Assembly: GCA_005884005.1 (NCBI GenBank)
Contig: VAWI01000012.1
Span: 62,444 to 126,443, forward strand
Source: Actinomycetota bacterium
GTDB lineage: Bacteria > Actinomycetota > Thermoleophilia > Gaiellales > Gaiellaceae
Reading direction: 5' to 3'
Length of the DNA: 64,000 nt
Shown one piece after another: positions 32,111-41,663 of this stretch. A model generated the notes under the pieces. The model worked only from the letters and a program-made list of their open reading frames with translations. It was not told the DNA's origin and ran no database searches. Every line of letters begins with the position of its first letter. Position 1 is the first letter of the stretch. The position numbers and the translations under genes were made by a program.

Positions 32111-33931
32111 ATGAGCGAGCCGCCGCCCGCACGCCCGAGCCTCTACCCACTCGTCGTTCCCGTCTGCGTCGTCGGGCTCGCCACCGTCGTCGCCGCAGCC
32201 GTCTCGTTTGCAACGGCCACACATGGGATCACCGTCCTCGCCGGGCTTGCAGCGTTCCTCGGTGCCTCCCTCCTCGCCGACCGCTTCCCCGTTCCGGTGG
32301 ACGACCTGGACGCCAGCGGGGTCTCGCTTGCATTCGTGTTCGGGCTCGCGACAATCGTCCTGTTCGGCTGGGCCGCCGGAGTGCTCGTCGTCTTCGCGAC
32401 GCCGGCAGTCATGCAGCTTCTGGATCGCAGGCCTCCTATTCGCATCGCCTACAACTCGTTCGCCTTCGCGCTGACCGCCGCGAGCGCCGGACTGGTGATC
32501 GCGCCGCTCGGCGGCGAGACGCCGGCCCACACCGCGGCGCGCGTCGCGGTCGCGACCTATGCCTGCTACATCGTGAACGTCCTCCTGATTACTGCGGTCG
32601 TCGCGCGTGCGACCCGCCGCTCCTGGGGCGGCCTGATCGCCTCGAGCGTCCGCAAGACGATCCTACCGTTCACGCTGATGGGCTCGGCGGTCCTGACCCT
32701 CACCGTGCTCTGGCAGCGGGCCCCCCTGCTCTCCCTAGCGCTCGTGGGTCCGCTGCTCGCGATCCAGCTGTACCAGCGGGCGCTGCTGCGGGCCCTCCGA
32801 GCCATGCGCCTCGCGCTGACCGATCCGCTGACGGGGCTGGGCAACCACCGCAACTTCCATGAACGGCTCGCGCGAGAGCTCGAGGACGCGCTCCGCTACG
32901 AACGGCCGCTCGCGCTTTGCCTGGTCGACGTGGACGATTTCAAGAGGATCAACGACCGCTTCGGTCATCCGGCCGGCGATCGGGTGCTTTCGCAAGTCGC
33001 GGCAAGGCTGCGCCAGACCGGCGAGGCATTCCGGCTCGGCGGCGACGAGTTCGCCGTCCTCCTGCCTGGGTATCAGGGGCATGCTGCGTTGACGGCCGGC
33101 GAGTCGATCGTCGACCGGATCGCAACGCTCGACTTCGGCCATATGGGCGCGATCACCGTGAGCGCCGGGATCGCACTGGCTCCCGAGCACGCGCGAGACC
33201 GCCACGAGCTCTTGAAACTTGTGGACAGCGCTCTCTACTGGGCCAAGGAATATGGCAAGAATCGCGTGCGTGTCTACCAACCGGACGTCGTCGAGTTCGC
33301 GGAGCTGCAACGGCTCGCGAACGCTGGCGACCGCGCCGCGCGCCTGCGCGCCGCAGCGAGCCTCGCGAAAGCGGTTGATGCCAGGGACGTTTATACCGGG
33401 AGCCACTCCGAGCGCGTCGCGCGGCTTGCCGTTCGACTGGCCGCACGCCTCGGCCTTTCGCGCGAGGAGCTCGAGCTCACGCAGCTCGCCGCCAGCCTCC
33501 ACGACGTCGGCAAGCTCGCCCTCCCGGAGGACCTTCTGCGTAAGCCGGCACCGCTTACCGCGCCGGAGTGGGCCACGTTGCGCCAGCACGCCCAGATTGG
33601 CTTTCGAATGCTCGAAAGCCTCGGGGTCGACCCGGTGGCAGAGTGCGTGCTGCATCACCACGAACGCTGGGACGGAACCGGGTATCCCGATAGCCTCGCC
33701 GGGACCGAGATCCCGGTTGGCGCTCGGATCATCTTCGTTGCGGACGCCTATGACGCAATGACGTCAGATCGTCTCTATCGAGGTCACCGCTCGAACGACG
33801 AGGCCCTGGCGGAGATCGTCCGTTGCGCAGGCACACAATTCGACCCTTCGGTGGTCGAGGCCTTGGCCGCCGAGCTCGAGCCCGCTGAGCCGGAACCGCT
33901 GCCGCAGCTCGAATACGCCGCCGCGGTCTAG
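32111..33931 (+). CDS. Membrane-bound bifunctional GGDEF and HD-GYP protein (c-di-GMP turnover)
   Basis: 606 residues. About seven transmembrane helices (11-220), a diguanylate cyclase domain with [16 protein letters not shown] and the intact signature GGDEF at 310-314, and an HD-GYP phosphodiesterase domain with H464-D465 and [11 protein letters not shown] near 516-526. Both active sites look complete, so the protein could synthesise and degrade c-di-GMP. No RxxD product-inhibition site precedes the GGDEF motif (RQTG at that place). Start ATG 32111. Its stop overlaps the convergent carboxyltransferase gene by four bases. Confidence 0.92.
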   Translation: MSEPPPARPSLYPLVVPVCVVGLATVVAAAVSFATATHGITVLAGLAAFLGASLLADRFPVPVDDLDASGVSLAFVFGLATIVLFGWAAGVLVVFATPAVMQLLDRRPPIRIAYNSFAFALTAASAGLVIAPLGGETPAHTAARVAVATYACYIVNVLLITAVVARATRRSWGGLIASSVRKTILPFTLMGSAVLTLTVLWQRAPLLSLALVGPLLAIQLYQRALLRALRAMRLALTDPLTGLGNHRNFHERLARELEDALRYERPLALCLVDVDDFKRINDRFGHPAGDRVLSQVAARLRQTGEAFRLGGDEFAVLLPGYQGHAALTAGESIVDRIATLDFGHMGAITVSAGIALAPEHARDRHELLKLVDSALYWAKEYGKNRVRVYQPDVVEFAELQRLANAGDRAARLRAAASLAKAVDARDVYTGSHSERVARLAVRLAARLGLSREELELTQLAASLHDVGKLALPEDLLRKPAPLTAPEWATLRQHAQIGFRMLESLGVDPVAECVLHHHERWDGTGYPDSLAGTEIPVGARIIFVADAYDAMTSDRLYRGHRSNDEALAEIVRCAGTQFDPSVVEALAAELEPAEPEPLPQLEYAAAV

Positions 33932-35493
33932 AGCGGGATGTTGCCGTGCTTCCTGGGCGGGCGTCGCTCTCGCTTCGTCAACGCCGTCTCGAGGGCGTCG
34001 ATCAGAACAGGTCGCGTGCGGCGCGGCTCGATTACGTCGTCGACGTAGCCGCGCTCCGCCGCGGTGTATGGGTTCGCGAACTGGCTGCGGTACTCCTCGA
34101 TCAACTCGGCACGGCGCATCTCGGGATCCTGAGCCTCCTCGAGCTGCTTGCGGAAGACGATGTTGACGGCCCCCTCTGGGCCCATCACTGCGACCTCCGC
34201 CGTCGGCCAGGCGAAATTGAAGTCGGCGCGGATGTGCTTCGAGCTCATGACGTCATAGGCACCTCCATATGCCTTGCGGGTGATCACGGCAAGCTTCGGA
34301 ACCGTGGCCTCGCAATAGGCGTAGAGCAGTTTCGCGCCGTGGCGGATGATGCCACCCCATTCCTGAGCCGTCCCGGGCAGGAACCCGGGGACGTCGACGA
34401 ACGTGACGAGCGGGATGTTGAACGCGTCGCAGGTGCGCACGAAGCGCGCCGCCTTCGTCGCGGAGTCGATGTCGAGCACGCCGGCGAGCGCACGCGGCTG
34501 ATTGCCAACGACGCCGACCGGGTACCCGTTGAGCCTGGCGAAAACGCAGACGATGTTCTCGGCCCAGCGCTCGTGCACCTCGAGGAAATCGCCGTCGTCG
34601 ACAACACGCGAGATGACGCTCTTGATGTCGTAGGGCTTCGCGGGATCGTCCGGGATCACCGAATCCAGCTCGGCGTCCTCACGTCCTTTGGGGTCCGCAG
34701 GCTCCGCGTACGGCGGCGGGTCGACGTTGTTTTGGGGGAGGAACGAGAACAGATAACGAGCGTCCTCGAGACAAGCCTCTTCGCCGGGCGAGATGAAGTG
34801 AGCAACGCCGGATTTCGCGGCATGCGTCGCCGCCCCGCCGAGTTCCTCGAAGGTCACTTCTTCGCCGGTCACCGTCTTCACGACGTCGGGCCCGGTGATG
34901 AACATGTACGAAGACCCCTCGACCATGAGCACGAAGTCCGTCATCGCGGGTGAATAGACGGCTCCTCCTGCGCACGGGCCCATGATCAGGCTGATCTGCG
35001 GGATCACTCCCGAGCACTGGACGTTTCGCCAGAAGATCTCGGCGTAACCGGCGAGCGAGACCACGCCCTCCTGAATTCGAGCGCCTCCGGAATCGTTGAT
35101 CCCGATCAGCGGGCAGCCGAACTTCGCGGCGAGATCCATCACCTTGCAGATCTTCTCGGCGAAGACCTCGCTCAAGGACCCGCCGAAAACGGTGAAGTCC
35201 TGCGAGAAGACGAAAACCTTCCTGCCGAAGATCGTTCCGTACCCGGTGACAACGGCATCCCCATAGGGACGGCGCTCCAGCATTCCGAAGCTCGACTCGC
35301 GATGTCTGACGTAACGGTCGAGCTCGAAGAAGGAGCCCGGGTCGAGCAATTTTTCGACCCGTTCGCGGGCGAGCAGCTTTCCCTGCTCGCGCTGGCGCGC
35401 GACCGCGCGCTCGCTTCCTGCGTGCCGCGCCTGCTCGCGGAGCTCGGCGAGCTGCCGGAGCTTGGTTCCGGTCGAGTCGGCTTCGGTCGCCAT
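33928..35493 (-). CDS. Acyl-CoA carboxylase carboxyltransferase (beta) subunit
   Basis: 521 residues from ATG 35493. Two crotonase-like carboxyltransferase halves: N-terminal [33 protein letters not shown] (biotin-side oxyanion glycine loop), and C-terminal [20 protein letters not shown] and [13 protein letters not shown]. This is the PccB/AccD5-like subunit that carboxylates acetyl- or propionyl-CoA, partnering the biotinylated alpha subunit encoded 3.4 kb away. The gene for the alpha subunit and the epsilon-like subunit are split from it by the NlpC/P60 and GGDEF/HD-GYP genes on the opposite strand. Confidence 0.93.
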   Translation of the reverse strand: MATEADSTGTKLRQLAELREQARHAGSERAVARQREQGKLLARERVEKLLDPGSFFELDRYVRHRESSFGMLERRPYGDAVVTGYGTIFGRKVFVFSQDFTVFGGSLSEVFAEKICKVMDLAAKFGCPLIGINDSGGARIQEGVVSLAGYAEIFWRNVQCSGVIPQISLIMGPCAGGAVYSPAMTDFVLMVEGSSYMFITGPDVVKTVTGEEVTFEELGGAATHAAKSGVAHFISPGEEACLEDARYLFSFLPQNNVDPPPYAEPADPKGREDAELDSVIPDDPAKPYDIKSVISRVVDDGDFLEVHERWAENIVCVFARLNGYPVGVVGNQPRALAGVLDIDSATKAARFVRTCDAFNIPLVTFVDVPGFLPGTAQEWGGIIRHGAKLLYAYCEATVPKLAVITRKAYGGAYDVMSSKHIRADFNFAWPTAEVAVMGPEGAVNIVFRKQLEEAQDPEMRRAELIEEYRSQFANPYTAAERGYVDDVIEPRRTRPVLIDALETALTKRERRPPRKHGNIPL

Positions 35494-35567
35494 GACCCGA
35501 GCGTATCCCGACCGCGGCTTACTTGCCTCGAGTCCTCTATTCAAGGAGAAGGAGCCGGCGCCGAAGT

Positions 35568-35581
35568 CCCCCTCTTGGGGG
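35568..35581. other. CCCCC-TCTT-GGGGG hairpin in the carboxyltransferase divergent spacer
   Basis: Short stable hairpin 65 bases before the TTG start of the proline-rich gene and 75 bases upstream of the carboxyltransferase start. Leader attenuation or insulation is possible. Confidence 0.4.
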
Positions 35582-35645
35582 AATCGCGGCCCAATCCTTC
35601 CGCTTAGCCTCCGTCAGAGGCCTGCGGCGGCCGAAGGAGAGAAAC

Positions 35646-37028
35646 TTGCGGCACTCGTACATCGATCGTCCACGACGCATTCGTGCGCCACGCGCGACGG
35701 CTCGGTCGCGCTCGCGATTTCTATCGCTCGCGTTCGCACTCCCGATCGTGGCTGCCCTCTGGGTCACCATCGGCCTCCCGATGCTGTCGCAGCTGACCAG
35801 CGCAACGGGTGGCAGCCGACTCGCTAGCAAGGTCGTCTTCGAAGCACAATCGAATGGGCCGAGTGGGCCGGCCGGCGGCAATTCCGCCCCGACGACCGAG
35901 ATCGCAGCCGTTGTTTCCGACAAGGTTCTGTCCGCTTACCACGCCGAGGTTGCACGGCGCGCGCGGGCTCGTGCCCAGGCCCGTGGCCATCTTCAGGCCT
36001 CGAAGGGAAAGACGCAGGCCAAGCCGACGCTGCCGGCACCGGCCCTGCCTTCGCCGGCACCTGCCACGGCGACGTTGGCAACCGCCGACACGTCAACGTC
36101 CGCTTCGGGTCAGCCAAGCGACGCCTCACCGCCGGCGAAGGACAAGAGCCCGGGCAACGGAAGTTCCGACAGTGGGGGCAGCGCGGCCAATCCCGGGTCA
36201 GGAAACAACGAAGGGTCGACGAGTGGCCCGGGGGGAACCGGAGACTCCGGCAGTGCCAACCCTGGGACAACGGGCGACAACGGCGGCACGAATGACACCG
36301 GCGACACGGGCGCCACCGGAGAGACGGGCGACACGGGCGACATCGGCGGTGGCCGCGGAGCCGGTGGAAGCGCATCTTCGCCTGCCCCGCCTCCCCCGCC
36401 TCCTCCGCCACCTTCTTCGCCCCCGCCGCCTCCGCCCGCCGGCTCGCCTCCGCCTCCTCCCCCTCCGCCCGGATCGCCTCCGCCTCCTCCCCCTCCGCCC
36501 GGATCGCCTCCGCCTCCTCCCCCTCCGCCCGGATCGCCTCCGCCTCCTCCCCCTTCGTCTCCGGCTCCTGCTCCTGCTCCGAGCAGGTTGCCGGCACCGG
36601 CCGACGTTCAGACGTCCAACGGTGGTGGGCTGCAGGGCCAGATCAAGAAGGGTGACGCGATCTCCTTCATGTTCGCGAGCGTCCCCGACCCTTCTTTGAT
36701 CCTTTCCGGCTGGAACGGGTCGGGCGCGACCGTTACGCTCCGGATCGTCGGCAACGGAAAGAACGATGTGCTCGTCGTGCTCAATGGGTCGACCGGGGCG
36801 CAGTTGATGTCACTCGGCTCCGTCCAGCTCGGCGGCAACTACACGCAGGGCGTCGGCATTGGCGTGACCGTGCCCGGATCGACCATGACCCTAAGCGGCA
36901 CGGTCGTGACGATCGTCCTGGGTACGCCTTCCGGCAAGGTTCACGACGAGAAGAAGGCCGGAACCATGGTGTGGACGACACCAAGCGGCGCCGCAACCGA
37001 GTCCGGGTCTGCAGACACCGAGTTCTAG
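35646..37028 (+). CDS. Membrane-anchored proline-rich, collagen-like envelope protein
   Basis: 460 residues from a TTG start placed 6 bases after GGAG (the longer frame upstream has no good ribosome-binding site). A basic N terminus and one transmembrane helix (about 26-46) are followed by an alanine/proline region, a glycine-threonine-aspartate stretch with collagen-like GDT/GAT/GET triplets, a proline block made of near-identical 10-residue units (P8-G-S), and a C-terminal beta-rich domain of about 130 residues (GDAISFMFASVPDPSLILSG, VTVPGSTMTLSGTVVTIVLG). The protein probably reaches across the cell wall. Its next gene is a diguanylate cyclase. I do not recognise the C-terminal domain. Confidence 0.75.
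   Translation: MRHSYIDRPRRIRAPRATARSRSRFLSLAFALPIVAALWVTIGLPMLSQLTSATGGSRLASKVVFEAQSNGPSGPAGGNSAPTTEIAAVVSDKVLSAYHAEVARRARARAQARGHLQASKGKTQAKPTLPAPALPSPAPATATLATADTSTSASGQPSDASPPAKDKSPGNGSSDSGGSAANPGSGNNEGSTSGPGGTGDSGSANPGTTGDNGGTNDTGDTGATGETGDTGDIGGGRGAGGSASSPAPPPPPPPPPSSPPPPPPAGSPPPPPPPPGSPPPPPPPPGSPPPPPPPPGSPPPPPPSSPAPAPAPSRLPAPADVQTSNGGGLQGQIKKGDAISFMFASVPDPSLILSGWNGSGATVTLRIVGNGKNDVLVVLNGSTGAQLMSLGSVQLGGNYTQGVGIGVTVPGSTMTLSGTVVTIVLGTPSGKVHDEKKAGTMVWTTPSGAATESGSADTEF
36447..36563 (+). repeat. Tandem 30-base repeat encoding (P)8-G-S units
   Basis: Three exact copies of a 30-base unit (36447-36476, 36477-36506, 36507-36536) plus a partial fourth, each encoding eight prolines, glycine and serine. 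Exact identity suggests recent expansion by slippage and probable copy-number variation between strains. Confidence 0.9.
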
Positions 37029-37048
37029 CTCCGTTTAAGGGTCAAGGA

Positions 37049-37065
37049 CGACCCCGTTGGGGTCG
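37049..37065 (+). terminator. Hairpin between the proline-rich gene and the GGDEF gene
   Basis: CGACCCC-GTT-GGGGTCG, perfect 7-base stem, 20 bases after the stop and 13 bases before the GGDEF ATG. It may reduce read-through into the cyclase gene. Confidence 0.6.
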
Positions 37066-37078
37066 ATAAAGCTCGCAG

Positions 37079-38449
37079 ATGGCGCCTGCGGCCCCTGCGA
37101 CGAGTCCTGGCCACGATCTGCCCTCCGGTGTCCGGCGCCGGGGCAGTCAGCGGGCGATCTCACGGCGAGCTCTGCTGCAGCTGCTGGCCGGCGTCCTCGT
37201 CGTCGGCCTGATCCCAGTGGTCGCGACGTACCGCATTCTCGGCACGAACGCCCTCCAGAACGAGCGCGCACGAGCCGACAGCGCGCTTCGCGGCCAGCTC
37301 CAGGGCGCGGGCCAAGAGCTCGGACAGCTGGGGGACGATGCAGCAAGTCGCGCGGACGACCTCGCACGCTCGCCCGCCCTGCAGCATGCGTTCATCGCGG
37401 CCGACCGTGAGACGATCAAGCGCATCGCGGCCGGGGCCCCGGGGGTACTCTTCTACCTTCACGGCGCGCATGTGGCCGGCACGCGCCCGCCAATCGCCTT
37501 GGCGCGGTCGATCTCGCTGACGGTGAACGGCGAGAGGATCGGGACCGTCGTCGCCACGATCGCCTTGAACCGCAGGCTTGCGGCCCGACTGCGGCGCGTC
37601 GCGCCACATGGCCGAGACGACCGTCTTTTGATCGTTCGCGAGCGGAAGGTCGTCGGGACCGGGCAGCGGATTCAGCTCCGCGGACACTCCGTGCAAGTGG
37701 GCGGCGAGAGCTACCGCGCCCTGCTCTCACGCGTACCGAACGCAGTCGGAATCAGCCTTTTCGCCGTCCGCCCGGAAAAGACCATCAACGCCAGCGTCCA
37801 GCCCTACCAGCACCGCATCTTCTACGCAGCGCTCGGCTCGTTCGCCCTCCTTGTGCTCGTCGTGCTCATGTTTGCACGGCCGATCCTGAACACGCTCGGA
37901 GACTTCCGCCGAGTCGCCTCTCAGGCCGCGACCGACGGCCTGACCGGCCTCGCCAACCGACGGTCTTTCGATGACGAGCTGGCGCTCGAGTGGCGACGCG
38001 CCGAGAGAGTCGGCGACTCGCTCGCGTTGGTGCTCGTCGATCTCGACGACTTCAAGAGCATCAACGACGAGTTCGGCCACCAGGCCGGCGACGCGGTTCT
38101 CAGGCGTGTCGCTGCGATTCTCGACTCTGGCGGCCGCCACGCCGACCTGGCAGCTCGCTACGGAGGCGAAGAGTTTGCATTGCTCACCCCCGAGACCGAG
38201 CTAACCGGCGCGACGAAGCTCGCCGAGCGTCTGCGCGCCGAGCTCGAGGCCGCGACGATCGAGCTTCCCCACGGCGGCAAGCGGGGCGTGACTGCGAGCT
38301 TCGGGGTCGCCGTCAAGGGCGAGCTCGAGGGAGCCGAGCAGTTGGTCGCGGCGGCCGACGAGGCACTTTACGAAGCGAAGCGAAGCGGCAAGAACCGAGT
38401 CGTCGCGGCGCAGCCGCAACCGAACGTCGCCACTGCGGTCCCGGTTTAG
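37079..38449 (+). CDS. Membrane sensor diguanylate cyclase (GGDEF)
   Basis: 456 residues. Two transmembrane helices (about 31-50 and 248-267) frame an extracytoplasmic sensor region of about 195 residues that reads like a Cache/CHASE-type domain. The cytoplasmic domain has DLDDFKSINDEFGHQAGD and the active motif GGEEF at 362-366. An RxxD inhibitory site (R353-x2-D356) sits exactly five residues before it, so product inhibition is expected. It synthesises c-di-GMP. Lies between the proline-rich envelope protein and the Rrf2 regulator. Confidence 0.92.
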   Translation: MAPAAPATSPGHDLPSGVRRRGSQRAISRRALLQLLAGVLVVGLIPVVATYRILGTNALQNERARADSALRGQLQGAGQELGQLGDDAASRADDLARSPALQHAFIAADRETIKRIAAGAPGVLFYLHGAHVAGTRPPIALARSISLTVNGERIGTVVATIALNRRLAARLRRVAPHGRDDRLLIVRERKVVGTGQRIQLRGHSVQVGGESYRALLSRVPNAVGISLFAVRPEKTINASVQPYQHRIFYAALGSFALLVLVVLMFARPILNTLGDFRRVASQAATDGLTGLANRRSFDDELALEWRRAERVGDSLALVLVDLDDFKSINDEFGHQAGDAVLRRVAAILDSGGRHADLAARYGGEEFALLTPETELTGATKLAERLRAELEAATIELPHGGKRGVTASFGVAVKGELEGAEQLVAAADEALYEAKRSGKNRVVAAQPQPNVATAVPV

Positions 38450-38484
38450 CGAATCGCGTCACATCCGCGAGGCACAATCCGGCC

Positions 38485-38940
38485 ATGCGAGTCTCGGCGA
38501 AGGTCGACTATGCCTTGCGTGCGTGCGCGGAGCTCGCGGCCGCCGGCGAGGGCCCGGTCAAGGGCGACCGCCTCGCGCAATCGCAGGAGATCCCGCTCAA
38601 GTTTCTCGAGAACATCCTCCTGGATCTCAAGCACGCCGGCCTCGTGCAAAGCCAGCGCGGCGCCGAAGGCGGGTACTGGCTCTCGCTCCCCGCCGACGAG
38701 ATCTCGCTCGCGGACGTGATCCGGGCGGTGGAAGGTCCGATCGCGAACGTCCGCGGCCAGCGGGCCGAGCAGGTCGAGTACGTCGGGCCCGCCGCGCCGC
38801 TGCAGCAGGTTTGGGTCGCGGTCCGCGCGAACCTGCGGGCCGTGCTGGAAGCCGTGACGCTCGCCGACCTCGCCGCAGGGCGGCTACCCGACGAGGTCGC
38901 GGCCATCGCCGCCGATCCTGACGCCTGGCTCCCGCACTGA
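38485..38940 (+). CDS. Rrf2-family transcriptional regulator lacking cluster-ligand cysteines
   Basis: 151 residues. Winged helix with the Rrf2 start MRVSAKVDYALRACAELAA, IPLKFLENILLDLKHAGLVQS and GYWLSLPADEISLADVIRAVEG. The three cysteines that bind Fe-S in IscR/NsrR are absent (the only Cys is C14), as in CymR, the cysteine-metabolism repressor of Bacillus. The sulfate uptake operon is the convergent neighbour, so control of sulfur assimilation is the best guess, by context only. Confidence 0.85.
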   Translation: MRVSAKVDYALRACAELAAAGEGPVKGDRLAQSQEIPLKFLENILLDLKHAGLVQSQRGAEGGYWLSLPADEISLADVIRAVEGPIANVRGQRAEQVEYVGPAAPLQQVWVAVRANLRAVLEAVTLADLAAGRLPDEVAAIAADPDAWLPH

Positions 38941-38987
38941 CTCGGACGATCCGCGGGCAGCCATCGGGGCAGGTCGAGCGCGAGGGG

Positions 38988-39944
38988 CTAGCGGGTGAAG
39001 ACGGTTTGGCGACTCGGCTTCACGTAGACGATCAGCCCCCGCTCGAGCTCGAGGGCCTGAGCCTCCTCCTGTGTCAGCTGCGCGAGCAAATGCTGGCCAT
39101 CGTCTCGCACCAGCTCGGCCCGGACCTCGAACCCCAGGTGGACTACTCGCTCGACCATCGCCTCGGTCGACTCGCCGTCCGGCTCGAGGCTGAGGCTGAT
39201 GTCGCGAGGCCGCACGAACGTGTCCCCGATCTTGTTGACCGGGCCGACGAAGCTCATCACGAACTCGTTGGCCGGCGAGTCGTAGAGCTCACGCGGCGTC
39301 CCGACCTGCTCGACCCGACCCTGGTTGATGACAACGATCTGGCCGGCGACCTCCATCGCTTCTTCCTGGTCATGTGTGACGATGATCGTGGTCACGTGCA
39401 CCTCGTCGTGGAGGCGGCGGAGCCAGGCGCGGAGCTCCTTGCGAACGCGCGCATCGAGGGCGCCGAATGGCTCGTCGAGCAGCAGCACCTCGGGGTCGAC
39501 CGCTAGTGCGCGGGCAAGCGCCATCCGCTGCCGCTGGCCGCCCGAGAGCTGCGCCGGGTAGCGCTTCGCGAGACCTTCCAACTGCACGAGCTCGAGCAAC
39601 TCGTGGACGCGATTCGCGATTTCCGGCTTCGGGCGCTTGCGCACCTTCAATCCAAAGGCGACGTTCTCCCAGACCGTCATGTGCTTGAAGGCGGCATAGT
39701 GCTGGAAGACCATCCCGACCCCGCGCGCCCGCGCCGGCTGGTGCGTGACGTCGTCGTCGCCGAGCAGAACCTGCCCGCCGTCGGGCTCCTCGAGGCCCGC
39801 GATCACGCGCAGAAGGGTCGACTTGCCGCTGCCGCTCGGGCCGAGCAGAGCGGTCAGGGAGCCTTCCGGGATCGCGACTGAGACGTCGTCCAGCGCGACG
39901 AAGTCTCCGAACTTCTTGGTCACCTCGACGACCGTGATTCCCAT
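38988..39944 (-). CDS. cysA: Sulfate/thiosulfate ABC transporter ATP-binding protein
   Basis: 318 residues. Walker [21 protein letters not shown]-loop [18 protein letters not shown], signature [16 protein letters not shown], Walker [13 protein letters not shown] and switch histidine [12 protein letters not shown]. The [10 protein letters not shown] segment and C-terminal regulatory domain (VRPRDISL) match CysA. Last gene of the sbp-cysT-cysW-cysA operon; TGATG overlap with cysW. Confidence 0.93.
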   Translation of the reverse strand: MGITVVEVTKKFGDFVALDDVSVAIPEGSLTALLGPSGSGKSTLLRVIAGLEEPDGGQVLLGDDDVTHQPARARGVGMVFQHYAAFKHMTVWENVAFGLKVRKRPKPEIANRVHELLELVQLEGLAKRYPAQLSGGQRQRMALARALAVDPEVLLLDEPFGALDARVRKELRAWLRRLHDEVHVTTIIVTHDQEEAMEVAGQIVVINQGRVEQVGTPRELYDSPANEFVMSFVGPVNKIGDTFVRPRDISLSLEPDGESTEAMVERVVHLGFEVRAELVRDDGQHLLAQLTQEEAQALELERGLIVYVKPSRQTVFTR

Positions 39945-40843
39945 CAGGCCTCCTCTTTCACGACGTTGGATTCAGCCCCATAGCCCTTTCGGCGACCGAA
40001 CCGCGTTAAGACGGCCGTGCCGGCAGAGCCGCCACGGCCTCCAAACGGCATCGCAAGCGATGCGTCGTTCGGTCGGAACATTCGCATAGCCAGCACCGTG
40101 GCCAGCGCGATCAGCGCCAGCACGACGCACGCGGCGAAGGCACCGGTCGTATTGAACCCTTCGAACTGCGACTGCACGTACAGCGGCAGCGTCTCGGTCT
40201 TGCCCTCGATCCGGCCCGAGACGATGCTGACGGCACCGAACTCGCCGATCGCGCGCGCGGTCGTCAGCACGACGCCGTAGCCGACGGCCCAGCGGATCGC
40301 CGGCAGCGTGATCCGCCGGAAGGTGGTGAACGGGGCCGCGCCGAGTGTCTCGGCCGCCTGCTCCTGATCGGTACCGATCTCCCGCAGCACTGGCACGACC
40401 TCGCGAACGACAAACGGAAGCGAGACGAAGATCGTCGCGAGCGTCATCCCCGGCAGCGCGAACAGGATCTTGATCCCATGCCCCGCGAGGCCGCCGAGCC
40501 ACCCGCCGGTGCCGTAGAGCAGGTACAGGGCGAGCCCGACGACGACCGGCGAGAGAGCGAGCGGCAGGTCGACGACCGCGTTCACGAGCCCTCGCCCCGG
40601 GAAGCGGTGCCGGACGAGCGCGATCGCGAGCACGACGCCGAAGAGCGTGTTCGCGGGAACCGCGATCGCCGCGATGATCAGGGTGAGCCAGAGTGCATGC
40701 TGCGCCTGGGGATTCGTCACGGCGGCCCAGGCCGGGTGGAAGCCGTGCTCGAAGGTCCGGTAGAAGACGAGGCCGACCGGAAGGAGCAGCAGCAACGCGA
40801 GGTAGCCAAGGGCGCCGAAACGGAGGGCGTGCTTAGCGGTCAT
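39944..40843 (-). CDS. cysW: Sulfate ABC transporter permease, with repeat-derived C-terminal tail
   Basis: 299 residues, about six transmembrane helices and the permease loop [21 protein letters not shown] with the EAA-type glycine. It overlaps cysT by 11 bases. The last 35-40 residues after the final helix (from [13 protein letters not shown] on) are hydrophilic, glycine- and arginine-rich and are encoded by the dispersed repeat at 39993-40071, so the original C terminus has been replaced or extended. Forms the channel with CysT. Confidence 0.9.
   Translation of the reverse strand: MTAKHALRFGALGYLALLLLLPVGLVFYRTFEHGFHPAWAAVTNPQAQHALWLTLIIAAIAVPANTLFGVVLAIALVRHRFPGRGLVNAVVDLPLALSPVVVGLALYLLYGTGGWLGGLAGHGIKILFALPGMTLATIFVSLPFVVREVVPVLREIGTDQEQAAETLGAAPFTTFRRITLPAIRWAVGYGVVLTTARAIGEFGAVSIVSGRIEGKTETLPLYVQSQFEGFNTTGAFAACVVLALIALATVLAMRMFRPNDASLAMPFGGRGGSAGTAVLTRFGRRKGYGAESNVVKEEA
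39993..40071 (-). repeat. Dispersed hairpin-rich repeat, copy B (inside cysW)
   Basis: Contains the perfect GCATCGC-AA-GCGATGC and GCCGTG...CACGGC hairpins, and shares the ordered blocks AAGACGGCCG, GCCTCC and GGCATCGCAAGCGA with copy A at 28614-28687. Here it is in frame and provides codons for the CysW tail. Confidence 0.6.
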
Positions 40844-41663
40844 GCCGGGTCCTCCAGTGGCGGAAGGCGCCGATCGCGAGCAGCACGCCGAGCGAGATCA
40901 GGAGCAGGAGAACGGAGACTGCCGCGGCGCCGGCAGGGTTGCCGGATTCGATCTGGCCGGCGATGTAGACGGAGGACACCTCCGTCTTGAACGGGATGTT
41001 GCCCGAGATCAGCACGACCGATCCGAACTCGCCGACGGCGCGGGCAAACGCGAGCGCGACGCCGGAGAGGATCGCCGGGAGCAGGTTCGGGAAGACGATG
41101 CGCCGGAAGACCGCGAGCCTTCCGGCGCCGAGCGACTCGGCCGCCTCCTCCATCTCCCGGTCGAGCTCGAGCAGCACGGGCTGCACGGCGCGCACGACGA
41201 ACGGCAGCGTCACGAAAAGCAGCGCGAGCACGAGCCCAGTGCGCTGAAAGGCCACGTCGACGCCGAACGGGCTGCTCGGCCCGTAGAGCTCGAGCAGGAC
41301 CAGGCCGGCAACGACCGTCGGCAGCGCGAACGGGAGGTCGATGACGGCGTTGACGATCCCCTTGCCCGGGAACGAGTCGCGCACGAGGACCCAGGCGATC
41401 GCCGTGCCGGTGACGGCGTTGAAGGCAGCGACGAGCACGGACACTCCGAGGGTCAGCTTCAGCGCCGACGAGGCTTCCGGCTTCGTGACCTCGTGCCAGA
41501 ACGTGTGCAGTCCCTGCGACCGCGAGCTCCAGACCAGCGCCGCGAGCGGCACGAGCACGATCAGGCTCAGGTAGCCGACCGCAATCCCGCGGGCGAGGCC
41601 GCCTCCGGCGCGTCCGAGGACAGCGCCGGGGCGCGAGACGGGGACGGCCGCGCTAGTGGCCAA
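40833..41663 (-). CDS. cysT: Sulfate ABC transporter permease
   Basis: 276 residues, predicted start TTG 41663. Six transmembrane helices, EAA loop ELDREMEEAAESLGAGRLAVF, and helices FPGKGIVNAVIDLPFALPTVVA characteristic of CysT/CysU. Overlaps sbp and cysW by 11 bases on each side, so the four genes are one transcript. The start could lie somewhat further downstream. Confidence 0.9.
   Translation of the reverse strand: MATSAAVPVSRPGAVLGRAGGGLARGIAVGYLSLIVLVPLAALVWSSRSQGLHTFWHEVTKPEASSALKLTLGVSVLVAAFNAVTGTAIAWVLVRDSFPGKGIVNAVIDLPFALPTVVAGLVLLELYGPSSPFGVDVAFQRTGLVLALLFVTLPFVVRAVQPVLLELDREMEEAAESLGAGRLAVFRRIVFPNLLPAILSGVALAFARAVGEFGSVVLISGNIPFKTEVSSVYIAGQIESGNPAGAAAVSVLLLLISLGVLLAIGAFRHWRTRHDR

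Noticed and set aside
36447-36563. Regular 30-base direct repeats resembling a CRISPR array
   Set aside because: The repeats are directly adjacent without spacers and encode P8-GS units in frame in a real gene.
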